NCBI GenBank assembly: GCA_035772735.1
Contig: JASDFA010000010.1
Span: forward strand, 90,912,001-90,976,000
Length of the DNA: 64,000 bases
DNA from: Datura wrightii
Taxonomy: Eukaryota; Streptophyta; Magnoliopsida; Solanales; Solanaceae
Direction: 5' to 3'
Positions within the stretch are counted from its first letter, which is position 1. Every line of letters begins with the position of its first letter. Shown in pieces: positions 21,931-32,977 of this stretch. Below the pieces are notes generated by a model. It was not told the DNA's origin. It searched no databases and was given only the letters and a program-made list of their open reading frames with translations. The translations under genes and the position numbers were made by a program.

Positions 21931-24186
21931 TGTAATACCCTGGAAAGGCATAAGAACAGACCCGGGAGTTGAATTTGAGAAATGCAGAAAATAGGCAAAA
22001 ACATCACAGGTCGGGTGACTCAACGACTCGTGGTTAGATACCATGAGTCGTTGTAATCTGTCATGGTATGGGAGTTTAGGGAGGCAGTGGAGACAACGGA
22101 CGGTGTAATGACTCGTTGTCAGGAACAATGGGTCATTGTTACCAGTCGTTGGAAGGACTGAACTTAGGTTGGTGGGAAAACGACGGGGAATCCCACGATT
22201 TGTGGTGAGGAGAAAAGACCCATTGTCTCAAGTCGTTGTTTGGGGTTGAGAATTTCAGTGCATGCAATGGATGAAGACCATGACTCGTTGGAAGCCACCA
22301 CGAGTCATGGTGAGGCTCATGGAAAGGAAAGTCAAAATGGTCAAGGGTTAACAACGGTCGATCCAACGACCCATTGATTGAAGTAACGACTTGTCCTGAC
22401 AAGTCGTGGGAAGAATATAAGGATTTCATGAGGAAGTGAACCTAAAGACTCGATACCACGATTCGTGGTATTGTGCAACGACCCGTTAGATTGATCGTTG
22501 GTCCGTCCGGAGCAGTTTTTAGGGAAATTTGATTAAGGGCATTTTTGACTTTTCCATGCTTTGAGACCCTAAACTAGGTCGTTTTGTGTATTTTTCTGAG
22601 TGTGTTAAGATGGATTAAGTCCCTTACACATGCCCATTCCCATGCAAGAGTTTTAGAGAGGTTTAGGGAAATTCAAGGTCGTCTTCCCCAAGTTTCCATC
22701 AATTTCTTTATGGGTAATCAAGGATCTTCGAAATCAATCCATTCCTAGGTATGCAGGGTTTTAGAATGGGTAAAATCCTTTCACACCCATGCCCAAATTT
22801 CGATTAAATCGTGAATTTTCCTATTCAAGTTCTATGGGGTTTTATTCAAATGCATGAAAATGTGATTCTCTTTATAGGTATGATTGAATTACGTTTTAAT
22901 TATTGAATTATGAATTATAGGTAGGTTTTATATTATTTTCTTTAGAATCATGTTTAAATATTTTAAAATCTAAAATGCCCATTTGATGAAGGTTTATGAA
23001 AGTTTTGATTTATGATGAATATTCAATATTTTGAGTTCGTTGATGATAGAAAAGCATAATTTCGAGTTACCCATGTTTATGAGCATATACTTGAAAGAAT
23101 TGAGTACATTAAAGTATTGGGCAATGCCCACATGTTGAAGAATGATTTATGATTTATGAAACGAATTATATGAGTTATCAATTTATGATGTTGGCCGATG
23201 AAAAGGGCCTTTGATTCTTGGATAAGCATGTTTTAAAGAGGATCAATGATGATAAATGTTATATCTTATCCAATGAATTTTAATGCATGATATTATTGAT
23301 TTATGAATGAGTCTATATACATATTTTTTGGGAGCCGTATCTAGCACCGAGCAGTTCAGAGTTCAAAGGACTACGCTGGTGTCTCATAACCACGTGCCAC
23401 TTTGGGTTTCCAATAATATATCGTATTGATGATTATCCTCTCAAATGTGATATCACGCCTAATACATGACCCTCACCTGGCAAGCCTGGGTCTGCTCTGC
23501 CCACCTGAGTGAGATAGTTGGGGCATCATGAAAGGCTCTACCATGATGGTGTCGGTTATGACGAGTCCTCCCATTGTTCCACATGTTTTATGCATTGTTA
23601 TTTTATGTTATTGGATCAAGTTATGTTTTGATTAAGTTTACATTTATGATGATGAATGATTTATGAACGATTTGAAAGTCTTGAGCCTTATATTTACTAC
23701 GAAGTTTATGATACAAGCATGATATCTTTCTACCATGTTTATTTATGAGTTTATTTCACTTCATACTGACTGCGTACTTTCTATGCTATATCATTTCATG
23801 ATAAAGGGTCCGAATCTCATGCTCATCCTTATCCTTAGTTCATCTCAGTTCTCTCTCTCAGCTATTGGTGAGTCCTCATGTTTCGAGTCCGTTTGACATA
23901 CTTTCATGTTGTTTATGCTTCAGTATTAGCCGGGTTAGTATGGGATATTGTCCCATCAACCCATCGTATGTAGTAAAGGCTTTCAGACAGGATGTAGAAC
24001 TCAGCTTATGTATATGCCCAGTACTTTTGGTTGTTACATTATGTTTATGTTTTCTCTATGTTTTATTCTAAGTATTCCTCTTTATTAAATGAGATTAGAT
24101 GTATGCATGTGCCATGGGTCAACTTGGGGTCTCTCGGGGTCCTTTATCTTGTGTCTACGATTCAGGTGTACGTTCGAGTCGTGACA
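21931..24186 (+). repeat. C 3' LTR
   Basis: Starts TGTAATACCCTGGAAAGGC, ends GAGTCGTGACA, followed by TSD ATTTA at 24187-24191. Stem-loop CTATATCAT-TTC-ATGATAAAG at 23786-23806. Motif cluster at 22020-22500. Confidence 0.9.
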
Positions 24187-24191
24187 ATTTA

Positions 24192-24713
24192 TGATCATGA
24201 TGTCCTACTCTTATGACTCTTATGTTTTTAAATGTTGATTTTACTTACCTTGCATACTTGGTACATTCCATGTATTGACCGGCATACTTTCTATGCTGTA
24301 TCATTTTATGATACAGGATCCGGTTCTCAGGCTCAGCCTCGCTCCTAACTTGCTTCCAGTATCATCCCTCAGTTCGACTTGGTGAATCCTCATATTTCGA
24401 AGGCCTTGTGTTCAAACTTTATATTTCTTTCAGATTCAGTATGTTAGGGTTAGTTGGGGTCTTATCCCTCCAACCCATCTATTATGACTAGAGGCTTTTT
24501 TAGAATGGATGTAGTAGTCAGCGTTTATATATGAATCTTGTATTGTCGTCTTTTCTATTTCATGTCATGATTTCCTTTATTTCATGTTATTATGTTATGT
24601 CTTCCGCTTCATGTGAATAGTTTAGATGTACGCTCATGCCATGGGTCGACATGGGGTGTTTCCGGGCTTTTTGTCCCGTGTCTACGATCTGGGCCTTCGT
24701 TCGGGTCGTGACA
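24192..24713 (+). repeat. B 5' LTR, right part
   Basis: Resumes after the C insertion and ends TTCGGGTCGTGACA. It contains the perfect stem-loop CTGTATCAT, loop TTT, ATGATACAG at 24296-24316, 397 bp from the LTR end. Joined with the left part the LTR is 2108 bp. Confidence 0.88.
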
Positions 24714-24717
24714 AACT

Positions 24718-24729
24718 TGGTATCAGAGC
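24718..24729 (+). other. B primer-binding site (tRNA-iMet type)
   Basis: TGGTATCAGAGC, intact, four bases after the LTR. Confidence 0.9.
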
Positions 24730-24921
24730 CATAGGTTTGAAGTGTCCTAGGGAGTTTGAAAGTCGTGTTAAGTAGAGTCTTTTTCATGGGTGTGAAGCGT
24801 GCCACACCTATGATGAAGGGGCTACTAGACGTTTAGGAAATGTTTCCATCTTTCATGATCTATGTCGTGCGGTAAAAGTCTTTCCATCCTTCTAATTCGT
24901 GCTATTCGCGTTGCAGAAATC

Positions 24922-25791
24922 ATGCCTCCACGCCGAGTGAACATCCAAAAAAATGGCAATGGAAATGATCATGAGAGAGAAAATGGTAATGGGCATCAGC
25001 TAGACCCACCAGTTCACGAGGAGCACGCTCTAGAGCCAGCTGCCCATGCTGAGTTTAGGGCAGCGATTCAGATGTTGGTACAAGCCATGGCTGCCTAGGT
25101 TCATCATCAGACAGTGGCGTATTACCCATAGAATGGGAATGCAGCAGCAGCAAGGGTGAGGGATTTCATGAGGATGAACCCTCCTAAATTCACCAGTTCT
25201 AAGGTGGACTAGAGGGTGCGAGTGAGCAGATTATTGCACAGAGTAGCCGAGTATCTAGACAAGGACTGTAGGACAGCCATGCTTTACTAGGATATGGACT
25301 ATCCCTGTATAGTCCTTTATGCCCAGTAGATAGAGGTAGCCCATATGAGTTAGAGAGAGGCCAAGAGGGCCAGAACTGATAGCTACAGGTTCTCTCAGTC
25401 GAGACCAGGAGGTAGGCCTTAGTAGAAGTGTCAGCACAGGTCTACCGCACCAGCACCATCTTCAACTAATACCCTGTCCAGGCCTCGAGATGATCAAAGG
25501 AGCAGGGCCTCAGGTTCGAGGGGTCAGAGTAGCATGCGCACAAAGCGTACATTCCCATCTTGTTCTATTTGTGGCAAGAATCACCCAAGGAGGTGTTTGG
25601 TGGGCTTAGATGCTTATTTCAGGTGTGGAAGACTCAGACACAGACTCAGGATTTCCCCGTAGCCAGGTCAGGGGGTGGTGGAGCCCGTACCCTAGCTTCT
25701 AGTTCAGCAGCTCTAGTGACACGTCCCCCTCAGCAGGGTGCTTCGACTAGTTCGGCTGGCAGACAGTGCCAAAAACGATTTTATGCACTTA
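24922..25791 (+). pseudogene. B gag, internally deleted, no pol behind it
   Basis: The start MPPRRVNIQKNGNGN at 24922 is the standard gag start in this lineage. A TAG at 25096 follows AMAA, then the RDFMRMNPPKFTSSKVD segment. At about 25208 the frame jumps to the RVRVSRLLHRVAEYLDKDC segment: roughly 330 bp of gag are missing, and the family has a VD-encoding GTGGAY at both sides of the gap. The zinc knuckle CSICGKNHPRRC is readable; the second is damaged (FRCGRLRHRLR). More TAG stops lie near 25288, 25327 and 25420. The QKRFYAL end runs straight into the 3' LTR. Confidence 0.85.
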
Positions 25792-26495
25792 TGTTATATC
25801 GGGGGAACCCAAGGATAAGACCTAGGAGTTAAATGGGGAAAATCTAGAAAAAAATATTGCAGCAGTGCAGGACGAGTTGTTAGACAACTCGTGGGGTCTC
25901 TCCACGAGTCGTTAGGTGGTTCTTGGGAAGGCTGGAATGGGCTGACGAGTTGGGGTTCCCACGGGCATGGGAATGACTCTTGATGTCCTACTCTTATGAC
26001 TCTTATGTTTTTAAATGTTGACTTTACTTACCTTGAATACTCGATATATTTCAAGTACTGACCTGTATACTTTCTATATTGTATCGTTTTATGATATAGG
26101 ATCCGGTTCTCAGGCTCAGCCTCGCTCCTAGAATGCTTCTGGTATCATCCCTCAGTTCGAGTTGGTGAGTCCTCATGTTTCAAGGGTCTTATGTTCAGAC
26201 TTTATCTTTCTTTCAGATTCAGTATGTTAGGGTTAGTTGGGGTCTTGTGCCTGCAACCCATCTATTATGACTAGAGGCTTTTCAGACTGTATGTAGTAGT
26301 CAACGTTTATATATGAATCTTGTATCATCGTCTTTTCTATTTCATGTCATGATTTCCTTTATTTCATGTTATTATGTTAACTCTTCCGCTTCATGTGAAT
26401 ATTTTAGATGTATGCTCATGCCATGGGTCGACTTGGGGTCTTTTGGGGCTTCTTGTCCCGTGTCTATGATCCGGGCCTCCGTTCAGGTCGTGACA
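25792..26495 (+). repeat. B 3' LTR with internal deletion
   Basis: Bases 25792-25980 match the LTR start; 25981 onward matches 24198-24713 (TGATGTCCTACTCTTATG). About 1.4 kb of LTR is missing between. Stem-loop TTGTATCGT-TTT-ATGATATAG at 26079-26099. It ends GGTCGTGACA. Confidence 0.85.
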
Positions 26496-26684
26496 ACTGT
26501 CTTCTTTTACAGGTGTTGTGTGGCCTTGTCGTCCCGAGGCTGTGTTTAAAGCTTAGATATAATAGTTTGTTTTCTTGATTTTGAGTTGCTGGTAGGCATC
26601 AAAGTTGCCTTTGCCCAGCCAGGAAAGTCAAGATCCTATTGTGGCAGTAGGTGCTAGTCATGCTTCCCAAGATGGGGCGTGACA
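26496..26684 (+). repeat. A2 3' LTR, right part
   Basis: Continues A2 after B: a CTTCTTTTACAGGTG start, a GCCTTTGCCCAGCCAGG block shared with A1, and the end CAAGATGGGGCGTGACA. Next to it, TATCA (26685-26689) would be the right TSD, but the left copy is outside the window. Confidence 0.78.
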
Positions 26685-27239
26685 TATCACTCATAACCCT
26701 TTAATATAATCATCCCATTACTCCCCATGATCCAACCCTAGTTTATAAACCTAGGGTTTCTAAGCATAGAATTCCACCATTAAAAGGTCCCCTAAGTTTC
26801 AACAATCGACAATAACCATTAAAGGGGCAAGGGATCAAGAAACTCACCTTAGGGTATAATTCTCTACTCTGAAGAAGAAACTGCCTTCAGACTTGTTCTC
26901 TCACATTTTGGAAACAATGGGAAATAACCCTAGAATTCCCACTTAAAACCCACTTTTGATTCCTGTCGTTAGCTGCAGCGGTCACATTTCTACTACAGTG
27001 GTCCTACTACAGTAGCCAGTGTATCGCTGGGGCAGTTCCAGCGGTTACTTCCCAAATTTGTCACCGCAGAACTCTGACTGTTACCACGGTCTCGCTGCAG
27101 CAGTTCCCCGAACTAGTAGATACATAAATTCAGTCAATTTTACACTTAAAATATTTCATAGCACATTCTATCCCTTCCTTAGCCTATTTCCATTGTTCTA
27201 GGTCACTAATCATCCCATAATGATGCTCGGGTCATTACA
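26685..27239 (-). repeat. E 3' LTR fragment (minus strand)
   Basis: On the minus strand the LTR starts TGTAATGACCCGAGCATC at 27239, just downstream of the E pol tail. Only the first 555 bp remain before the A2 insertion at 26684/26685. It contains CAGCGGT-rich short repeats at about 26975-27105. The ORF 27019-27201 on the plus strand is incidental. Confidence 0.72.
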
Positions 27240-28600
27240 TCATATACCAATTAAAATACCGTTTGCCCCCGAATGGTCTATATAAAGAAAGGGAGAGTAC
27301 TTACCAGATTCCACTAATAGCTGAGTATAATTGATCTGCATATCAGCCTCGGTCTCCTAAGTGGCTTGCTAAATAGGAAGGTTCTTCCATTGGACCTTTA
27401 CTATCGCAATTTCCTTCGACCTCAGCTTTCGAACCTCTCTAGCCAATATTGCTACAGGCTCCTCCTCATAAGACAAATTCTCATCTAGCAGTATAGAGTC
27501 GCATTTGATAATGTACATTCCATCCCCGTGACACCTTTTATTAAGACATGGAATGTCAGATGCACCCCTGACAACCCTGGCAGCAAAGCCAGTTCATAAG
27601 ATACTTCCCCCACATGCCGGAGTATTTCAAATGGTCCGATGTACCTCAGGCTAAACTTTCCCCACTTTCCGAACTTCATCACCCCCTTCATAAGAGATAC
27701 CTTGAGCAACACCTTCTCTCCCTCCATGAATTCCATATCCCTCACCTTCTTGTCAGCATACTACTTCTGTCTACTTTGAGCAGCTACCAGACCGTCCTGA
27801 ATTATTCGACTTTTTCCAAGGACTCCCTCAGCAAATTAGTTCCCCAGGGTCTTACTTTAAACACATCAAACCAACAAATTGGAGACCTGCATTTCCTCCC
27901 ATACAGAGCTTCAAATGGCACCATGTCAATGCTCGAGTGATAACAGTTTTTGTAGGCAAGATCTGCCAAGGGTAAGAATTTGTCCTAATGGCCTCCAAAA
28001 TCTATCACACACGCCCGGAGTATTTCCTACAATACCTGTATAGTCCTTTCTGACTGTCCATCTATCTGAGGATGCAAGGCTGTGCTCAAGTACAACCTTG
28101 TGCCCAACTTAGTCTGCAAGGTTTTCCAGAAATGAGAAGTGAACTGAGTGCCCCTATCTGACACAATTGAAAAAGGCACTCCATGCAATCGGATCATTTC
28201 CTTGACGTATATTTTAGCTAGTTTCTCGGCGTTGTAAGTCACCTGAACCGGCAAGAAATAAGCTGACTTGGTCAATCTGTCCAAAATGACCCAAATTGAG
28301 TCAAATTTCTCCAAGGTCTTGGGAAGACTTACCATAAAATCCATTGTTATTCTCTCCTATTTCCACTCAGGGATAGGCATTCTCTGAAGTATTCCTCCCA
28401 GCTTTTGGTTCCCGTACTTTAGCTGCTGACAATTCAAACATTGGGCGACGTAGTCAACAATATCTCTCTTCATCCTGCCCCACCAATAGTGTTACTTCAG
28501 GTCATAGTACATCTTGGTTACTCTGGGGTGAGTAGAGTACCTCGAGTTGTGAGATTCTATCAAAAGAGTTTTAATTAGCTCACCAACTCAGGGAACACAC
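27240..28600 (-). pseudogene. E integrase and chromodomain-like tail
   Basis: Minus strand, reading from 28600 down. The zinc-binding segment (HNSRYSTHPRVTKMYYDL, then CLNCQQLKYG) lies at about 28550-28420. The catalytic core is open at 28344-28027 with the first Asp (MDFMVSLPKT), the second Asp (VSDRGTQFTSHF) and the Glu region (DGQSERTIQVL) all present. The GPY/F region follows at 27745-27485 (LRYIGPFEIL), then a tail EEEPVAILAREVRKLRSKEI...VQWKN...ATWETEADM to about 27310. A few stops break the frame, for example one in the tail near 27373. This is the best-preserved integrase core here. 27240-27310 is short 3' UTR. Confidence 0.85.
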
Positions 28601-28689
28601 TCCCGACCCTTTATTCTCAGACCCCTTCATCATCTAACACGGCTTCTTTGCTTCTCCCCGTAAAAACTTACCTAAAATCTTATCCAACT

Positions 28690-30131
28690 TTTCATCTTTG
28701 AACTGTCATGCTTTTGATTTCCTCTAATAGGAATGACTTAGCCTCCATGCTAGCTAATATTCCACCTATTTCAGTCAACAACAACCTCACCAAACTATTT
28801 GTCGAAGTCTGAACATCTCTGGCCATCGGCTGTTGAGCAGCTTTCAAGCAAGCTAAACTGCCTATGCTCATCGTCTTTTGACTCAACACATCTGCCATAA
28901 CATTGGCCATTCTTGGATGGTAAAGGATAGTGATATCATAATCCCTAAGCATCTCCATCCATATCCTCTTCCTCAAATTGATATCTTTCTGGGGAACACA
29001 TACTATAAGCTGCGATGATCCGTGAACACCTCACATCGAGCTCCACACAGGTAGTGCCTCTACATTTTCAAGGCAAACACCATTATTGCTAACTCTAGGT
29101 CGTGTGTGGGGTAATTATTCTTATGCACCTTCAACTGTCTTGAGGGATAAGTAATAGCGTGTCCTTCCTACATTAGCACAGCACCCAACCCAAATCATGA
29201 GGCATAACAATAAACAACAAAGTCTTCACCTTCCACTGGTAGCACCAGGATAGGTGTTGTGGTTAGCTGAGTCATGAGTTTCTGAAAACTTGCTTCATAT
29301 TCCTCTGACCACTGGAAAGGTACATCCTTTTGTGTCAACTTGGTCATCTCCAAAGCGATCGAGGTGAAACCCTTATCGAACAGACGGTACTAACTGGCCA
29401 GCCCCACAAAACTCTGAATTTTCATCATGTTAGTTGGCCTCGCCCAGTTTCTGACTGCCTTCATCTTCTATGGATCAACTTGGATTCCCTCCTTGGAAAC
29501 CACATATCCTAGAAAAGACACTAATTCCAACCAAAACTCACACTTGGTGAATTTACCATACAACTACTTCTCCTTTAGTAATCCCAACACAATTCTCAAA
29601 TGGTTTTCATGCTCCTGCTTGGTCTTAGAACCAAGATATTTTCAATAAACACAATAACAAAGGAGTCCAAATAAGGTTTGAAAATACCGTTCATCAGGCT
29701 TACGAACGCAACTGGGGAATTAGTGAGTCGAAATGACATGACCAGAAATTAATATGCTTATACCTGGTCCGAAAGGCTTTTTTGGGAATATCTTTAGCCC
29801 AAATTTTAAGCTAGTGATAACCGGACCTCAAGTCAATTTTTGAAAACACAGCCGCCCCCTGTAACTAATTAAACAAATAATCTATTCAAGGAAGAGGGTA
29901 CTTGTTCCAAATAGTCACCTTGTTCCACTAACAGTAGTCGAGGCACATCCGCATACTACCATCCTTCTTCTTCACAAACAAAATCGGGACACCCCATGGT
30001 GACACACTTGGTCTAATAAACCATTTACTAAGCAACTCTTGCAACTGCTCCTTGAGTTCTCTCAACTCAGCAGGTTCCATACAGTATAGAAGAATAGAAA
30101 TAGGTTGGTCCCTGGCTCTAAATCTATACAT
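28690..30131 (-). pseudogene. E reverse transcriptase and RNase H
   Basis: RT starts in 30131-29928 with [20 protein letters not shown] and the [16 protein letters not shown] motif. Frames then shift repeatedly. The catalytic region near 29650 reads FIENIL where the family has FIDDIL, so both aspartates of the pair are lost. RNase H fragments follow at about 29330-28980, and the RNase H end at 28976-28692 (LRDYDITILYHPRMANVMADVLS). Inactive. Confidence 0.82.
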
Positions 30132-30821
30132 AAGTCAATGTCATGGTTCGACAGCATACCTGCAAATCTGCAGGGAGCACCTTTAAAAACTCATGAACAA
30201 TCGGGACAGACTCTATGGAAGGACCCTCGGAACTAGTGTCCCGAATATACGCTAGATACGCTGAACAACCCCGCTCTATCAACTTACTAGTATGAATATA
30301 AGAGATGAGATTCTTAGGATCAGGGCTACAATTCCCTTTCAACTCCAACCTAGATGCCCCTGGCCCAAATATAGTGACGGTCTTAGCATGGCAATCTAGA
30401 ATGGCATGGTAAGCGGAAAACCAGCTCATTCCCAAAATTATATCAAAATCAACCTTGTCTAACATCACTAATTTTGCTAGAGTGTCAAACCTAGATGAAA
30501 TCAGTAATGCAATCACGAACAACCCTATTCACCAAAACAGAATCCCCAATAGGAGTAGAAACACGGATAGGAGTATCAAGCACATCATAAACAAGATCCA
30601 AACCCAATAAAAAATAAGCAGACACATAAGAAAATGTAGAGCCTAGATCAAACAATGCAATAGCCATTTTGTTGGACACAAACATCATAGATGTAATAAA
30701 GGCATCTGAAGCCATTTCCTCTGGTCTACTAGGAAAAATATAGAAATGGGTCTAATTACCCACCTAAGAACTACCCCGATTGGGCTGTGCACCCCTCTAC
30801 CTGACTGGGTGCCATCCCTAC
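30124..30821 (-). pseudogene. E gag C-terminus and protease
   Basis: The gag end lies at about 30821-30716 (minus). The protease runs 30715-30491 into 30522-30124 across a frameshift: the catalytic motif reads LFDLGSTFSYVS, with Leu where the family has Ser in D-S-G, and VDFDIILGMSWFSAYHA is clear. The linker IVHEFLKVLP precedes RT. The element is cut at 30821/30822 by F; its gag body and 5' LTR are not found beyond F. Confidence 0.82.
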
Positions 30822-31483
30822 TGTCACAACCCGAAAATAAGTTCGGATCGAGACACGGGACAAGGAGCCCCGACAGGCACCAAGTCGACCCATAACATGA
30901 ACATACATCTAACTCGACAAAGAAAAGCGGAAGAATTAACATAATAACCTTAGCGGAAGTCTGAAATAAGAATAACATCAGAATTACATACGAATGTAAA
31001 GCTGATTACATCGTTTTGTCTGAAAAGCCTCTAAGTCTGATGAGTTGATGGGACAAGTCCCCAACTAACGCGCTAAAGCTGAAAACTAAAAGTAAATAAA
31101 GAAAACTGATAAAGCATGGTCCTCGGGAGATGAGGACTCACCAACAGATGTGGGATGCTAACTCTGTAAGGCTGGCTAAGGGAGGGGTTGAATCAAGGTG
31201 TCGGGACCTGTATCATAAAGCGATACAGCATAGAGTATGTGGTTAGTACGTGGAATGTACTGCGTATGCAAGGCAAGTAAAATTGCATAAATAAGTACAA
31301 TCATTTAAAACATGCTTAATATGAAAATATAAACAAAATAAGAATATGAGAGTAGGGCTTGCATGCTATTTTTCTGAAATCATGATCTCAAAATAACATA
31401 ACATCATAACTGAATCGATTGACCCAAAGCTGAAATATGATAGTCATAAGTAAAGCTGAACATTAGGTCAAACTTTCTTTAAA

Positions 31484-31538
<55 letters not shown>
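31484..31538. repeat. (CA)n(TA)n compound microsatellite in F LTR
   Basis: About 25 bases of CA repeats followed by about 30 bases of TA repeats. The homologous spot in the other F LTR has only a short ATATATATACAT, so the array grew in one LTR. Confidence 0.9.
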
Positions 31539-31539
<1 letters not shown>

Positions 31540-32972
31540 TGAATGATAAACATGCATAACTGAAATAATGAGGAACAATGGGAGACTCGTGTTTTAACCG
31601 ACATACCACAATAGAGCTTACGTGATCCCAACTATCACACTCAAGTGGGTAAAGTCATCTAAAGCCTTACCAGGGCTAAGGACGATACCGTAATATCGAT
31701 ATCAAGCTCAGGGCCCAATCGAGGCAGGTGATAGCTCACAAGGGAGGTCCCAAAGTATATATAAGATAGGTATACACCTACGTTGGAGCGTAGTTCTGAG
31801 GCATAGGGTGATAGAACCTTAGCCTACTCGGTGCTAGACCCTACTCCCAAAAACATGCATATACTCTCCATCATTTTTCAACAAAGTTTACCATCATCTA
31901 TTGTTGAAGCTTCATAATCAAATACATATCAAATCTGAAATCATATATGAGGAGCTCTTGCTCAAACCATACCACAAATTCAACATAAATGGGAGTCTTT
32001 GCTCCATAACCATGTGGTAAGCTTAATTCATAAAATTATAATTTATACTTGAACAAATGGGCATTGCCTGATATTAACATGCTTGAAAATACATAAAATT
32101 CACTTGAAAATATGATCATAAACAAGGGTAACTTGAAAATATTTTTTTCATCATAAATATCTCATCATACTTGAACATTCATCATAAATCTCAACTTTCA
32201 TGAATTTCTCACAATTGGGCATTTTAATTTATAAATTAAAGCTTGAAACATGATTGTGATTGAAAACAACGTAAAACTTGCCCAAGAATCATAATTCAAT
32301 AGTAGAAACACATTTAAATCAAACCCATGTAGAGAATTAGAAATTTTATGCATTGGGTTAAAACCCCATAGAATCAACATAGGAATTTCCATGATTTAGA
32401 GAGAGATTGGGCATGGATGTGAATGTATTAACCCATTCATAACCCTACATACTTGGGGAAGATTAGATTTTATCACTCCTTGATTGCCTAATGAAGAATT
32501 AAGGAAAACTTGAAGGAGAATTAGCTTGATCCCCTCTCTAACTCTCTAACTTTGCATGCATGAGTAAGAATGGCCTAAAATGAACTTACCCCTCTTAAAA
32601 CTCATCATTCATAGCTTAAAATGATGTGGTTTAGGACTTAGGATTATAGGAATTATGGAAAAACCCATACTAAACTCACCAGAAAATAACTGACTGTCAG
32701 TCCCAACGAGGGAGTGGACGAGTCATCGTCCAAGGGAACGAGTCGTGGCATCGGTCCTTGAGTGCACTATCTAACAGTTAATCTGGGTCTTGTCACGAGG
32801 GACCTCATGAGTCATTAATGGTAACCACGACTCGTGGTCACCACTCGTCACCCTCACTTGCTAATATTTAAAATTATTTCCCACATGCTGACCACGACCC
32901 ATCCCAAGAATCGTAGTGACTGGCCACGATATGTGGGGACCTTCCCTAGGGTGCACTACCAGGCCTCCTTCA

Positions 32973-32977
32973 CCTTC
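32973..32977. repeat. Target-site duplication of G, left copy
   Basis: CCTTC; identical five bases at 40889-40893 after the G 3' LTR. Confidence 0.88.

Larger units (their letters stand above)
16859..24186 (+). mobile_element. C: gypsy element with gag, protease and part of RT
   Basis: A 7.33-kb element with LTRs of 2277 and 2256 bp (roughly 90% alike over the first 250 bases by eye), TG...CA ends and perfect TSD ATTTA. The interior is 2.8 kb: gag, protease and the first two thirds of RT, then a PPT. RNase H and integrase are absent, so it could only have moved with enzymes from another element, or it lost them after insertion. Lineage as for the others (Tekay/Del-like). Confidence 0.9.
15273..26495 (+). 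mobile_element. B: gag-only gypsy element inserted in the A2 LTR
   Basis: LTRs start TGTTATTCTCCGG (15273) and TGTTATATCGGGG (25792) and end GGTCGTGACA (24713, 26495). The flanks GCTAT (15268-15272) and ACTGT (26496-26500) agree at three of five bases and differ by transitions, so they are a plausible eroded TSD. The interior (24714-25791) is only about 1.08 kb and holds a broken gag followed directly by the 3' LTR; all of pol is missing. C is nested in the 5' LTR. Confidence 0.8.
30822..32977 (-). repeat. F 3' LTR, distal part
   Basis: On the plus strand it begins TGTCACAACCCGAAAATAAG, which is the LTR 3' end. Stem-loop at 31208-31228 (one arm partly eroded) and its partner palindrome at about 31243-31263. 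A CA/TA compound microsatellite (31484-31538) is absent from the matching place in the 5' LTR (about 46727). ACGACTCGTGG-type motifs lie at 32700-32930. Cut at 32977 by G. Confidence 0.87.

Noticed and set aside
24296..24316. Stem-loop as a bacterial-type terminator
   Set aside because: The stem is AT-rich with no following T-run, the DNA is plant retroelement DNA, and the conserved distance from the LTR end fits an LTR function better.
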